Shown in pieces: positions 34,488 through 43,225 of a stretch of DNA of 64,000 nt; within the stretch, counting starts at the first letter, position 1; every line of letters starts with the position of its first letter. The position numbers and the translations under genes were made by a program. Source of the stretch: UBA1723 sp045641625 (GTDB taxonomy: Bacteria > Bacteroidota > Bacteroidia > Bacteroidales > Paludibacteraceae); the NCBI GenBank assembly GCA_045641625.1, contig JAZUHH010000041.1, positions 1 to 64,000 of the forward strand. The letters are read 5' to 3'. The notes under the pieces were generated by a model that had not been told where the DNA came from, searched no databases, and saw only the letters and a program-made list of their open reading frames with translations.

Positions 34488-35033
34488 ATGCCAAATAAAA
34501 TGAGTTGGATGAAATTCCCTAATGTTTGGAATAGTCCTGATGAGAGATTTAAGGAGATATTGAAAGCATATATGTTTTTCTCTAATGAAGAGAATAAGCT
34601 TATTCATAAAGATAGCTTTAGATATCATACCAAAGCGTTGTTTGAAAATGGAAGGGTTTATTGTTCTAAGAAAGCATGGGATTCTCTCAAAGATTGTAAA
34701 TATTTCCCAATAGAGATTATGTCTCGTTTGGAGAAAGGAGATATGCAGAATGTTTATCTTCAAAATAAACTATATGACCTAAAACAAAAGACGAAAATTT
34801 CACTTGTTTGGGAACATGTTGTTCCTTTTGATGTCATTTTTGACAAGTTCTTAAAGAATCCAACAAAAGAAAATTATATCAATCTTTTGGATTTAGGTGT
34901 TGTCTGTATTATTACTAAAGACGAAGATAAAGAATTGAGTGATAAAAAGCTAAGTGACAAAATGCCTGGAAATTGGGACGGCAAAGATATTTGGGCAAGA
35001 TACAATAGTGTTGGAATCGCAATTGTAAAATAA
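34488..35033 (+). CDS. Hypothetical protein with an HNH-like WEHVVP motif
   Basis: I do not recognise this 181-residue protein. It has no signal peptide or membrane segment and is AT-rich. The segment ISLVWEHVVPFDVIFDKFL followed by ENYINLLDLGVVCIITKDED resembles the first part of HNH nuclease sites (E-H-V-x-P ... N ... L ... H). The last His is not evident, so nuclease activity is a guess. The C terminus (GNWDGKDIWARYNSVGIAIV) looks well formed. It is followed by a terminator hairpin that recurs after the next small gene. Confidence 0.5.
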   Translation: MPNKMSWMKFPNVWNSPDERFKEILKAYMFFSNEENKLIHKDSFRYHTKALFENGRVYCSKKAWDSLKDCKYFPIEIMSRLEKGDMQNVYLQNKLYDLKQKTKISLVWEHVVPFDVIFDKFLKNPTKENYINLLDLGVVCIITKDEDKELSDKKLSDKMPGNWDGKDIWARYNSVGIAIVK

Positions 35034-35047
35034 GATAATCGCAAACA

Positions 35048-35134
35048 AAAAGGCGGCAGCAATGCCGCTTTTGTTGTTTTCTTATAGATAATCTTCTCCT
35101 TTGCCTCAGAATAAATCTTCGGCGATATAAACAT
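35048..35134. repeat. Direct repeat, first copy (terminator module)
   Basis: About 87 bp including the hairpin GCGGCA-GCAA-TGCCGC with a T-rich tail recur almost unchanged at 35400-35487. The hairpin ends the 34488 gene. Confidence 0.75.
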
Positions 35135-35148
35135 TCTAAAATAATGCT

Positions 35149-35156
35149 TATCTTTG
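35149..35156 (+). promoter_or_regulatory. -7 box of the 68-residue gene
   Basis: TATCTTTG is a perfect TAnnTTTG box, placed 21 bp before the ATG at 35177. Confidence 0.5.
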
Positions 35157-35176
35157 CCACATGAAGAAATTGATTT

Positions 35177-35383
35177 ATGGATATAGCAAAAAATAATATA
35201 GAGTCAAAAGATGAGTTTGCAAAGGCTTTGCTTGCTTCTTTAACCAAAGCCTATGTTAAGATGCTTAAAGAGAAGATGCTTCATGGTTATGAAGTTGTTA
35301 CAGTAGATGATGAAGGTAATATTATTCATGCTGACCCCAAGGATTTGTATGAAAAAATGTTACTTAATGGTTATAAGGAATAA
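35177..35383 (+). CDS. Small hypothetical protein (68 residues)
   Basis: This is a small, mostly helical, soluble protein (ESKDEFAKALLASLTKAYVKMLKEKMLHGYEVVTVDDEGNIIHADPKDLYEKML). No family is recognised. It has its own -7 box, and the same terminator module lies before and after it. That arrangement makes a real gene likely. A regulatory or antitoxin-like role with the 34488 protein would be speculation. Confidence 0.55.
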   Translation: MDIAKNNIESKDEFAKALLASLTKAYVKMLKEKMLHGYEVVTVDDEGNIIHADPKDLYEKMLLNGYKE

Positions 35384-35399
35384 TTTGAAAAGAGTTCAT

Positions 35400-35487
35400 A
35401 AAGCGGCAGCAATGCCGCTTTTGTTGTTTTCTCCTCGATAATCTTCTCCTTTGCCACAGAATAAATCTTTGGCGATATAAACATTCA
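35400..35487. repeat. Direct repeat, second copy (terminator module)
   Basis: This is the second copy of the module at 35048, with the same GCGGCA-GCAA-TGCCGC hairpin (35403-35418), ending in the same GGCGATATAAACATTC. It terminates the small gene. Confidence 0.75.
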
Positions 35488-35496
35488 TCTGTAAAG

Positions 35497-35626
35497 CCCT
35501 CGGTTGATTTGAGCGAAGCAAAAATCTACCGTGGGTTTATGTGTTTAATGTTAATTCATCCCAAGGTAGCCAATCGTTTTCACGATTGTCAACCCTGGGC
35601 TATAGTACGAACCGTTACCACGGTTC
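35497..35626. repeat. REPIN-like element, near-complete
   Basis: Two opposed hairpins are present. One has CGGTTGA...TCTACCG (35497-35535). The other has GGTAGCC...GTCAACC around CAATCGT/ACGATTG (35560-35599). A terminal repeat CGAACCGTTACCACGGTTC (35608-35626) closes the right side. The left terminal repeat is missing. The rest, up to the ruvC stop codon at 35675, holds no gene. Confidence 0.6.
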
Positions 35627-35674
35627 TTGTGGTTTGTCCTTTTGTGATTTTGAGCTGTAAAAGAACATCTCGCA

Positions 35675-36229
35675 TCATTTCTTCATCTTGTTTTCGAAGT
35701 CTGCCCAAGAGGAATACTTCTTTGTTGCCACTGTGGTGCGAGTCTCGAAATGGTGGCATACAGCCGCAGCAAGAGCGTCTGTTGCATCAAGGTGTTCGGG
35801 AAGGTCTTCGGTCTTTAGTTTTAGCAGAGCCTTGAGCATTTGGCTGACCTGCTCCTTGCTTGCCATTCCATTGCCTGTTATAGCCTGCTTGATTTTTAGA
35901 GGTGCATATTCCGCCACAGGAATGTCTCGTTCAAGTGCCGCCACGATGGCTACACCCTGGGCGCGACCGAGCTTGAGCATTGACTGGACATTCTTTCCGA
36001 AGAATTGTGCCTCGATGGCGAATTCATCAGGAAGATACTTCTTGATAAGTTCGATTGTGAAGTCATAGATTTTCTTCAACTTCAAATATATGTCCTTCTC
36101 CTTCTTCAAGTCAAGGATTCCCATGTCAACGTATTCAATCTTTTGTCCGAGTACACGAATAACTCCGTAACCCATGTACATAGTTCCTGGGTCTATGCCG
36201 AGAACAATCTTTTCGGTAGTTTGTGCCAT
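35675..36229 (-). CDS. ruvC: Crossover junction endonuclease RuvC
   Basis: The 184-residue protein is the Holliday junction resolvase that cuts the junction held by RuvAB. The acidic active-site residues are in GIDPG (D13), AIEAQFFGKN, and LDATDALAAAVCHH. It has normal length. It is followed on the same strand by nothing closer than the REPIN-like element; the DUF4286 gene lies 15 bp upstream and probably shares its transcript. Confidence 0.95.
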   Translation of the reverse strand: MAQTTEKIVLGIDPGTMYMGYGVIRVLGQKIEYVDMGILDLKKEKDIYLKLKKIYDFTIELIKKYLPDEFAIEAQFFGKNVQSMLKLGRAQGVAIVAALERDIPVAEYAPLKIKQAITGNGMASKEQVSQMLKALLKLKTEDLPEHLDATDALAAAVCHHFETRTTVATKKYSSWADFENKMKK

Positions 36230-36244
36230 AATGTTATAGTGGTT

Positions 36245-36553
36245 CTATAGGTCAATCTCTTGCAGTACAGTTGAGAACGCAAGCGCAGATGTTCCAAAGT
36301 TCTCGCGAAGGGAAAGCAGGTTAAGTTTATTGTTGCTAATCACCCATTCGTTCATTTCGTCCTCTGTTCTGAAATGGAGCTGAAGTGTGAAAGTAAGGCT
36401 GTCAGAACCGTCCGGTGCGTCGGCAAGAACTTGAAGCATCTTGGCATCGCAGACAACATTGTTCTTTAGAAGACTGTTTGCAAACTCTTTGATGTAGCCA
36501 AGGAATTTAGCCTCCTTTTCAGGTGCTACGACGTATGTTGTATTGAAAATCAT
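36245..36553 (-). CDS. DUF4286 family protein
   Basis: The 102-residue protein is a small alpha/beta protein with ferredoxin-like alternation (MIFNTTYVVAPEKEAKFLGY..., SLTFTLQLHFRTEDEMNEW). It matches DUF4286, which in Bacteroidetes is often found next to ruvC, as it is here. No activity is known. It has no signal peptide. Confidence 0.75.
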   Translation of the reverse strand: MIFNTTYVVAPEKEAKFLGYIKEFANSLLKNNVVCDAKMLQVLADAPDGSDSLTFTLQLHFRTEDEMNEWVISNNKLNLLSLRENFGTSALAFSTVLQEIDL

Positions 36554-36579
36554 GATAAGTCTTGTTTAAAGTATAAAAT

Positions 36580-37260
36580 CTACATTTGTTTCAAGATTAC
36601 GCTGACACTTGCGATAGTGAATATCTGTGCGGCAAGGCAATAGCAAAGAGCCTTGATTTGCGAGGGAGAGAACTCATCATCGCACGCAAGTTTCGGAAAT
36701 TTTGACTTCAGCACTTTGCTATAGAACCAGAATGAAAACCATCCGAACAGCGTTCCCAATGTAGCTCCTACGAAAATGTCACTAGGGAAGTGGACTCCAA
36801 GGTACATTCGCGAATATGAGCAAAGAACTGCCCAAGAGAATATCGTGAATCCCAGAGCCTTGTTCCTGAAAAGCAGAGTCAGGAACGTAGCTATGGCAAA
36901 TGAGTTTCCGGCATGGGATGAAGGAAACCCGAATGCGCCGCCCTTGTAGTTGAACGCATAGGCAAGCATATCCATAATGGCGGGATCATGGCTTGGTCTG
37001 GGACGTGCAAATACCGGCTTCATTAGTCCGCTTGTGATTCGGTCTGTGATTATGAAAACGAGCGCGATGCCGATTATTATGAGAATGCTCTCACGCTTCT
37101 TTGTGTTTACTATTATATAGAGGAGTAGTATAAACGTAGGCAGCCAGATGAATATTTTTGATACAGCATAGAAGAACTGATCAAGAGCTAAAGTATGAAG
37201 ATGCGGCGCATTAAACCATTGCATAAGTTCATGGTCGAATGATAGTAGTTCCTGTGTCAT
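36580..37260 (-). CDS. PAP2-family phosphatase, membrane-bound
   Basis: The 226-residue protein has about five or six membrane helices and the three PAP2 motifs: KPVFARPRPSHDP, PSSHAGNSFA (catalytic His) and SRMYLGVHFPSDI. It should remove phosphate from a lipid pyrophosphate such as undecaprenyl diphosphate or a lipid A precursor on the periplasmic face. It reads divergently from the acetyltransferase gene at 37407, across 146 bp that must hold both promoters. Confidence 0.88.
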   Translation of the reverse strand: MTQELLSFDHELMQWFNAPHLHTLALDQFFYAVSKIFIWLPTFILLLYIIVNTKKRESILIIIGIALVFIITDRITSGLMKPVFARPRPSHDPAIMDMLAYAFNYKGGAFGFPSSHAGNSFAIATFLTLLFRNKALGFTIFSWAVLCSYSRMYLGVHFPSDIFVGATLGTLFGWFSFWFYSKVLKSKFPKLACDDEFSPSQIKALCYCLAAQIFTIASVSVILKQM

Positions 37261-37406
37261 ATCCTGTCAAATTATTATTTTTCCTGCGCAAAAGTAATTC
37301 TTTTTTGTAGCGCAGACCTAAAAACATTAACTTTTTGCGGTAAAAATAGCAATTATTGTTAAAGTTTAAGTATTTTAGCGCTTTGTAAAACAGGAACAGC
37401 GGATTT

Positions 37407-37979
37407 ATGAAAGATGTTTTTATTCACAGTTCGGCAATAGTTGACGACGGATGCGAGGTTGGGGAGGGAACCCGAATCTGGCATTTCTCGCATCTGAACA
37501 AAGGTTGCAGGGTAGGCTGTAACTGTTCTTTCGGGCAGAACGTCTATGTTGCCTCTACGGCTGTTGTGGGTAACGGAGTCAAGGTTCAGAACAACGTGTC
37601 AATCTATGACGGCGTAGTGTTGGAGGATGATGTCTTTGTCGGGCCTTCCGCAGTGTTTACAAATGTTATAAATCCCCGTTCCTTCGTGGTTCGCAAAAGC
37701 GAGTACAGGCCTACGATAGTAAAGAGGGGCGCATCATTGGGAGCCAACAGCACTGTGGTTTGCGGTTGTGTTGTCGGGGAATATGCGATGATAGGTGCAG
37801 GTGCAGTAGTGACCAAGGATGTCAAGAACTATGCGCTCATGGTCGGAGTTCCGGCTGAGCAGATTGGCTGGGTAAGTAGGGCAGGCTGTCGTCTTGAATT
37901 TAACAACGAAGGAGAGGCTGTTTGCCCCGAAAGCGGAGAGAGATACAAAATTGAAAACGGAGAAATCATAAAGATATAG
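37407..37979 (+). CDS. Hexapeptide-repeat sugar N-acetyltransferase (WlbB/WbpD-like)
   Basis: The 190-residue protein is a left-handed beta-helix acetyltransferase (GEGTRIWHFSHLNKGCRVG, ISIYDGVVLEDDVFVGPSAVFTN, IGAGAVVTKDV). The IWHFSH motif and NPRS...R loop are typical of WbpD/WlbB, which acetylate the 3-amino group of UDP-GlcNAc3NA on the way to a diacetylated uronic acid. The next gene, 8 bp downstream, is the matching WlbA/WbpB-like dehydrogenase. The aminotransferase and the epimerase are not nearby. Confidence 0.82.
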   Translation: MKDVFIHSSAIVDDGCEVGEGTRIWHFSHLNKGCRVGCNCSFGQNVYVASTAVVGNGVKVQNNVSIYDGVVLEDDVFVGPSAVFTNVINPRSFVVRKSEYRPTIVKRGASLGANSTVVCGCVVGEYAMIGAGAVVTKDVKNYALMVGVPAEQIGWVSRAGCRLEFNNEGEAVCPESGERYKIENGEIIKI

Positions 37980-37987
37980 TTATAGCA

Positions 37988-38995
37988 ATGGTAAAGTTTG
38001 CGGTAATCGGTCAGGGACATATAGGAAAGCGTCATGCAGAGATGATTCGTAGAAATCCATCTACGGAACTTGTGGCGGTATGTGACATTCTTCCAAAGGA
38101 GCAGTTGGAGCTTCCTGATGACGGAGCTCAGTTCTTTTCGTCTATAGACGAGTTGCTGACAGCCAAACTGGATATTGACGTGGTGTGTGTCTGCACCCCT
38201 AACGGTTATCATGCCGATTACGCTGTGAAGGTGTTGAGAAGCGGCCGCCACGTGGTTATAGAGAAGCCTATGGCCCTTCGCAAGAGCGACGCAGAGCGTG
38301 TGATAATGACCAGCCTTGAGGTCGGCAAGAAAGTATTCTGTGTAATGCAGAACAGATACTCTCCGCCTTCGGTATGGTTGAAGGAGATGGTCGAGAGCGG
38401 CAGACTTGGAAAAATCTTTATGGTGCAGTTGAACTGCTATTGGAACCGTGACGAAAGATATTACAAGAAGGGCGGCTGGCATGGAAATATGGAGCTGGAC
38501 GGAGGTACACTTTACACACAGTTCTCGCACTTCATCGACATCATGTACTGGCTGTTCGGAGATATCAAGAATATAAGAGGTCATTTTGCTGATTTCTCTC
38601 ATAAAGACTTGACTGATTTCGAAGATAGTGGATTCCTTTCCTTTGAATTTGAAAAGGGAGGTATGGGATCTATAGCCTTCAGTACATCGGTTTGGGAGAA
38701 GAACTTGGAAAGCAGCATCACAATCATTGCTGAAAAGGGCACTATAAAGGTAAGTGGCCAATATATGAACGAGGTCGCCTATTGCAACGTAGAGAACTAC
38801 ACAATGCCCGAGCTAGCCCCTTCCAATCCGCCAAACGATTATGGTGCATACAAGGGTTCTGCTCAGAATCATCATCTTGTAATACAGAATGTTGTCGATG
38901 TACTGTCTAGTGATGCTCATATCTCGACAAACGCACTGGAGGGAATGAAGGTTGTTGATATCATCGAGAAGTTGTATTCTGTCAAGGAGGCTTAA
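37988..38995 (+). CDS. Gfo/Idh/MocA oxidoreductase (WlbA/WbpB-like)
   Basis: The 335-residue protein has an N-terminal NAD-binding Rossmann fold (FAVIGQGHIGKRHAEMI), the EKPMALRKSDAERV loop with the conserved Lys-Pro, and a C-terminal substrate domain (GTLYTQFSHFIDIMYWLFGD). WlbA/WbpB oxidises UDP-GlcNAcA at C3. The pairing with the acetyltransferase supports that role in O-antigen or capsule sugar synthesis. Confidence 0.82.
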   Translation: MVKFAVIGQGHIGKRHAEMIRRNPSTELVAVCDILPKEQLELPDDGAQFFSSIDELLTAKLDIDVVCVCTPNGYHADYAVKVLRSGRHVVIEKPMALRKSDAERVIMTSLEVGKKVFCVMQNRYSPPSVWLKEMVESGRLGKIFMVQLNCYWNRDERYYKKGGWHGNMELDGGTLYTQFSHFIDIMYWLFGDIKNIRGHFADFSHKDLTDFEDSGFLSFEFEKGGMGSIAFSTSVWEKNLESSITIIAEKGTIKVSGQYMNEVAYCNVENYTMPELAPSNPPNDYGAYKGSAQNHHLVIQNVVDVLSSDAHISTNALEGMKVVDIIEKLYSVKEA

Positions 38996-38996
38996 T

Positions 38997-39857
38997 ATGA
39001 AAGTGACAAAAGTTTTGGGTATATTTACCTGTGCTTCGTTATTTCTTAGTCTTGTTGCTTGTTCAGGAGGTAACGACACTAAGAATAAAGAGGAGATTCA
39101 GCAGGATTCTGTTGTAGTTGTAGATGAATCACAACAACAAGCAATAGAAGAAAAGGCCAGCGAAACAGAATACCGTCATACCTTCAAAGATGGTCCCAAA
39201 TTATCCTTTGTTGCTGCCTATAAAACTATAGATTCGTTAAAGGGATCAGGTAAAGGTGCGGATAAAATCTTTGAGGAGCTAACTTATATTGCCACAAAAC
39301 GTCGAAGCAGTGATTTCATGTCATCTGCTAAAGCTCACGCAGATTCATTGAACAATCAGTATGTAAGTGATTTTGAATCTTACCCAGAAGACTTGCCGGA
39401 ATACGAGTATAGTAATGAAATAACAATAAATAGGTTTTATCAGGACAATAGTATTTTTGTGGCCCATTTGTTCCAATCTTCTTTCGAGGGCGGTGCTCAT
39501 GGGAATTATGGCTCGGGGTATTATGTCTATGACTTGAACTCAGGCTCCCAATACAAATTATCCGATTTTTTTAGTGACGATACAAAGAATGTGCTGACCG
39601 AGAAGATTGTTGAATTCTTTGTTAAAGAGAATGAGTTGGATAAAGCAGAAGACTTATTGAATGTTGGATTTCTTGATCTAAAAGATATTAAGGTGACAGA
39701 GAATTTCTATGTAAATAAAGATGGGGTAGGTTTTGTATATAACCCTTATGAGATAGCCTGTTATGCTAATGGCACACAGACTGCATCTTTTAAGTGGAAT
39801 GAGGTTTCTTCCCTACTTAAGCCTAATTCTCCTGTTAGTCATCTATTAAAGAAATAG
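38997..39857 (+). CDS. Lipoprotein with DUF3298 (RsiV-like) domain
   Basis: The 286-residue protein has a lipoprotein signal (lipobox LVAC), a Glu/Asp/Gln-rich linker, and then a DUF4163/DUF3298-type domain. GGAHGNYGSGYYVYDLNSGSQYKLSDFF is the best-known segment. The same fold in RsiV binds lysozyme. Start ATG 38997 lies just after the WlbA-like stop codon. The next gene, 2 bp away, seems to encode a relative, so the two may act as a pair in the envelope. Confidence 0.75.
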   Translation: MKVTKVLGIFTCASLFLSLVACSGGNDTKNKEEIQQDSVVVVDESQQQAIEEKASETEYRHTFKDGPKLSFVAAYKTIDSLKGSGKGADKIFEELTYIATKRRSSDFMSSAKAHADSLNNQYVSDFESYPEDLPEYEYSNEITINRFYQDNSIFVAHLFQSSFEGGAHGNYGSGYYVYDLNSGSQYKLSDFFSDDTKNVLTEKIVEFFVKENELDKAEDLLNVGFLDLKDIKVTENFYVNKDGVGFVYNPYEIACYANGTQTASFKWNEVSSLLKPNSPVSHLLKK

Positions 39858-39859
39858 TT

Positions 39860-40789
39860 ATGCCTATGAAAGGATTGTTTTTATTCTTATCAATATGTTC
39901 TTGTATCTTTTTGAGCGGCTGTAAAAAGTCTGCAGAGGATAAGGTCGAGAGTAAGCCAACTGCAGATACTGTACCTGTAGATACGATTGTCAAACCGGTG
40001 GTTATTCCTAAGATAACTCCAAAAGATACAATAGTTGAGGCTTGTATAGAAATCATGAAGAGAGACACTTTGTCCTATGATTCCACTTTCTATCTTCTGC
40101 CCTATGATTCGACGGACAGATATTACACCTATGATATCAAGGTTGTTGTTGTTCCCAATATCCGTACTCATTATGCTGAGGTTAAAAATGCTTTGGCAGA
40201 TTCGACACGAAGAACTGCTATAGAGTTCGCAACATGGCGCAGACTTGATGACCATGTGCTTGCCGGTAGAGGATACTTCGGAGAAAGAGTAATGTCGTTC
40301 AAAGAAAAGTGCCGTAGCAGAGAAATTCAAGCTTTAAGGAAACTTGGTATCAAATACTACAAGACCGACATCTACAGATCCTTGATTATTAACGAGGATT
40401 CAAGGTTATTGACTCAATGTATGGTTGCCGAGGTCAAGGAGGCTGACAGACTAGTGAGAAACGAGATAGTTTTTGTAAACTGGGACAAAAGATATCCCAA
40501 GAGGTTGAACCTGTATGATATACTCGACCAGACAAAGTCTGAAAAGATAAGAGAGTTGATTATCTCTGAGGGAATGAAGAAAGGTTTGATAGACACGACT
40601 TCTAGCGAGAGCATGATTCCAGAAGGAATAATTGTGAGCCCGTCTTTTGTTCTTACAAGAGATACAATGTATTTCTCGTACCTTCCTTATGAATTAAATG
40701 AAGAGCAGACTTATATTCCTGTTTCCTTGGATTCCTTGAAACAGTTTGCAAATTCCAAACATTCAATTTGGGAACATTTAAAGGATTAA
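39860..40789 (+). CDS. Lipoprotein with DUF3298-like C-terminal part
   Basis: The 309-residue protein has a lipoprotein signal (lipobox LSGC) and a Thr/Pro/Val/Lys-rich linker that should span from the membrane. The domain ends in MYFSYLPYELNEEQTYIPVSLDSL, a pattern shared with DUF3298 proteins. It directly follows the lipoprotein gene at 38997. I am less sure of its family than of that neighbour. Confidence 0.6.
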   Translation: MPMKGLFLFLSICSCIFLSGCKKSAEDKVESKPTADTVPVDTIVKPVVIPKITPKDTIVEACIEIMKRDTLSYDSTFYLLPYDSTDRYYTYDIKVVVVPNIRTHYAEVKNALADSTRRTAIEFATWRRLDDHVLAGRGYFGERVMSFKEKCRSREIQALRKLGIKYYKTDIYRSLIINEDSRLLTQCMVAEVKEADRLVRNEIVFVNWDKRYPKRLNLYDILDQTKSEKIRELIISEGMKKGLIDTTSSESMIPEGIIVSPSFVLTRDTMYFSYLPYELNEEQTYIPVSLDSLKQFANSKHSIWEHLKD

Positions 40790-40821
40790 GAGTTTTTAAC
40801 CCTACATAATTATTATTAAAA

Positions 40822-41448
40822 GTGGCTGATATTTCTATTATACTAAAATATTTCCCCAATATTTCTGACGAGCAGAAAAGACAGTTTGACGCTCTTTATG
40901 ACTTGTATTTGGACTGGAATTCAAAAATAAATGTAATCTCCAGAAAAGACACAGAGAACTTGTATGAACACCATGTTCTTCACTCTCTTGGTATAGCGAA
41001 GTTCTATTCGTTCAAAGAGGGTGCTTCTGTGCTGGACATCGGTACAGGAGGAGGTTTCCCAGCAATTCCTCTGGCCATTCTGTTCCCTGAAGTCAAGTTT
41101 CATGCCATTGACGGAATAGGCAAGAAGATCAGGGTTCTGAACGAAGTTGCCTCTGCTATCGGGCTAAAGAATATTGTGGGTTCTCATCTTCGTGCTGAGG
41201 AGGACAAAGGATTGTACGACTATGTAGTCAGCCGTGCTGTGATGCCTATGCCTGACTTGGTCAAACTTGCTCGCCCAAGATTGAAGAAAGTGGCAAACGG
41301 GGCTTTGCCTGCAGGTGTGATAGCATTGAAGGGAGGAGACTTGGCAGACGAATTAAAAAGCTTTGGGAAGTCTGCTGAAGTGGTGGCTTTGTCCGATTTC
41401 TTTGAAGAGGAGTTTTTCGAGACAAAGAATGTCGTTTTTGTTTGCTAA
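40822..41448 (+). CDS. rsmG: 16S rRNA (guanine-527 N7) methyltransferase RsmG
   Basis: The 208-residue protein methylates G527 of 16S rRNA with S-adenosylmethionine. It has NVISRKDTENLYEHHVLHSL near the N terminus, the SAM site VLDIGTGGGFPAIPLAI, and VVSRAVMPMPDLV. The start is a GTG codon at 40822, as no ATG is placed well. It is followed 12 bp later by the kinase gene. Confidence 0.93.
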   Translation: MADISIILKYFPNISDEQKRQFDALYDLYLDWNSKINVISRKDTENLYEHHVLHSLGIAKFYSFKEGASVLDIGTGGGFPAIPLAILFPEVKFHAIDGIGKKIRVLNEVASAIGLKNIVGSHLRAEEDKGLYDYVVSRAVMPMPDLVKLARPRLKKVANGALPAGVIALKGGDLADELKSFGKSAEVVALSDFFEEEFFETKNVVFVC

Positions 41449-41460
41449 ATTGATAGGGAT

Positions 41461-42297
41461 ATGTTAATAGCGGAAGGAGGAAGTACAAAGCTTGACATCG
41501 TTATAGTAGGCAAGGACGGGGAGCAACGAATGAAGTTCCCTGGAATAAACCCGTACTATCAGACTGCTGATGAGATGTATGATCTGCTTAAAGATACCGA
41601 ACTTGCAAGGCTGTCGGGCAGAGAGGAAGTAAAGGAGGTTTACTATTATGGAGCAGGTGTCGCTAATCAGGCTAAGAGAGATGTAATAGTGTCCTTGTTC
41701 AAACGTCTTTTAGATAGTGAGAAGGTTTGTGCCGAAAGTGATCTGCTAGCTGCTGCAAGGGGCTCTCTTGGCCATAAAAGCGGAGTTATAGCAATTCTTG
41801 GAACAGGTGCCAATTCCGGACTTTATGACGGGGAATACATCGTAAAGAATGTGTCCTGCCTTGGTTTCATGTTGGGAGATGAGGGTAGTGGCGCATATCT
41901 GGGCAAAAGACTTGTGGCAGACGTATTAAAGGGACTTCTTTCTCCAAAAATGACAGACGCTTTCTTTGAAATGTTCAGGACATCTCAGGAAGAGATAATG
42001 GACAAGGTTTATCACGGAGATTTCCCGAACAGGTACCTTGCGTCATTCGTTCCATTCCTGGCAGCAAACAGAGATGATGCTCAGATTGGCAAGTTGATAC
42101 GCGATGCTTTCTGCGAGTTCTTCAAGAGAAATATAGAGCCGTATCAAATACAGGGAGAAAAGTCGATCATGTTTGTCGGCGGAGTGGCAGAGGAGTTCAA
42201 CGCGATGCTAACAGCTGTTGCATCTCAATACGGATTCAAGATGTTGGGAGTGTGCAAGTCCCCGTTGGAAGGTTTGATAGAGTATCACAAGGCTTAA
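41461..42297 (+). CDS. BadF/BadG-type sugar kinase (N-acetylglucosamine kinase-like)
   Basis: The 278-residue protein has the ASKHA ATPase fold of BadF/BadG and GlcNAc kinases: MLIAEGGSTKLDIVIV (phosphate 1), AILGTGANSGLYDG (phosphate 2), LGDEGSGAYLGKRL and FVGGVAEEF (adenosine). It probably phosphorylates an amino sugar recovered from cell wall or host glycans. A terminator follows. Confidence 0.82.
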   Translation: MLIAEGGSTKLDIVIVGKDGEQRMKFPGINPYYQTADEMYDLLKDTELARLSGREEVKEVYYYGAGVANQAKRDVIVSLFKRLLDSEKVCAESDLLAAARGSLGHKSGVIAILGTGANSGLYDGEYIVKNVSCLGFMLGDEGSGAYLGKRLVADVLKGLLSPKMTDAFFEMFRTSQEEIMDKVYHGDFPNRYLASFVPFLAANRDDAQIGKLIRDAFCEFFKRNIEPYQIQGEKSIMFVGGVAEEFNAMLTAVASQYGFKMLGVCKSPLEGLIEYHKA

Positions 42298-42319
42298 TAG
42301 CTAAGTCTTGATTCCATAG

Positions 42320-42355
42320 GCGTCTTCGATATTTTTTGTCGGAGACGCTTTTTTT
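42320..42355 (+). terminator. Rho-independent terminator
   Basis: GCGTCTTCGA and TCGGAGACGC pair with one mismatch, followed by seven T residues. Confidence 0.88.
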
Positions 42356-42450
42356 GTTATTAGTCAGACTCTCTATCCTGTTCTTGGCAAATCCGTTGTG
42401 AATGTTGGAATAAATGATTACTTTTGCCTCAGAATTGTTAGTAATTGTCT

Positions 42451-42993
42451 ATGCCAGATAAACTCACACCCCAACAGCGACACAAGTGTATGTCTCGCAT
42501 TCGGTCTAAGAATACTAAGCCCGAACTTCTTGTGCGTAAATGGTTGTGGGCAGACGGATTCAGGTATAGACTCTATGTCAAGAATTTGCCCGGAAGCCCC
42601 GATATCGTTTTCAGAAAATACAAGATAGCAGTCTTTATTAACGGTTGCTTCTGGCATGGACACAATACAAATTATGAGTTCGGCAAGTCTAAGTCAATAG
42701 ATAGCAGTGAGTGCTGCAAGATTCCAAAATCAAGGACAGATTTTTGGATGCAGAAGATCTTAAGGAACAAGGAACGTGACATTATAAATTACTTACAGTT
42801 GAAAAATGCTGGTTGGAATGTTCTTGTGGTATGGGAGTGTCAGCTGAAGGGAAAGGACCAGCAGATCCAGACTTTGAAGGCTCTTTCATATCAGATAAAT
42901 TCAATTATCTTGAGGTCTTATTGTACGCATGTGAGCTATGATTTGGAGCCGGATTCGGACTATCTGGAAGTGGCGGAGAAAGGCAACGAATAA
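42451..42993 (+). CDS. vsr: Very short patch repair endonuclease (Vsr), no methylase partner nearby
   Basis: The 180-residue protein is a Vsr nuclease. It has the N-terminal MSRIRSKNTKPELLVRKWLW, then GSPDIVFRKYKIAVFINGCFWHGH (catalytic Asp and His), and KNKERD-like and GWNVLVVWEC segments. Vsr nicks next to T:G mismatches that arise when 5-methylcytosine deaminates. It is usually encoded with a Dcm-type methylase, but none is next to it. I start it at ATG 42451. Confidence 0.9.
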   Translation: MPDKLTPQQRHKCMSRIRSKNTKPELLVRKWLWADGFRYRLYVKNLPGSPDIVFRKYKIAVFINGCFWHGHNTNYEFGKSKSIDSSECCKIPKSRTDFWMQKILRNKERDIINYLQLKNAGWNVLVVWECQLKGKDQQIQTLKALSYQINSIILRSYCTHVSYDLEPDSDYLEVAEKGNE

Positions 42994-43211
42994 GGCAAAA
43001 TTTCAAATTCCGTTTTGGATTATTTGGGTTGAGTTCTTTGCTTCTACAACATAAAAAATAATCACATTTAGCCATTTAGTCGTTAAAATCATCGTTTGTT
43101 GAAAAAAAGTGCACAAAAAAAACACAATTGATGATAATAAATAGTAACTTTACAACGAAAATTTTGTGAGTGAACAAATAGGACGATTATCATATAATTA
43201 ACGATCATAAA

Positions 43212-43217
43212 AGGAGG
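43212..43217 (+). promoter_or_regulatory. Strong Shine-Dalgarno (AGGAGG)
   Basis: AGGAGG lies 8 bp before the ATG at 43226. Most Bacteroidetes genes, including nearly all here, lack such a site, so it stands out and fixes this start. Confidence 0.65.
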
Positions 43218-43225
43218 CGTAGAAT

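Noticed and set aside
35048..35487. Integron cassette (attC) interpretation of the repeated modules
   Set aside because: The modules lack the GTTRRRY and RYYYAAC core sites; they are better explained as duplicated terminators.
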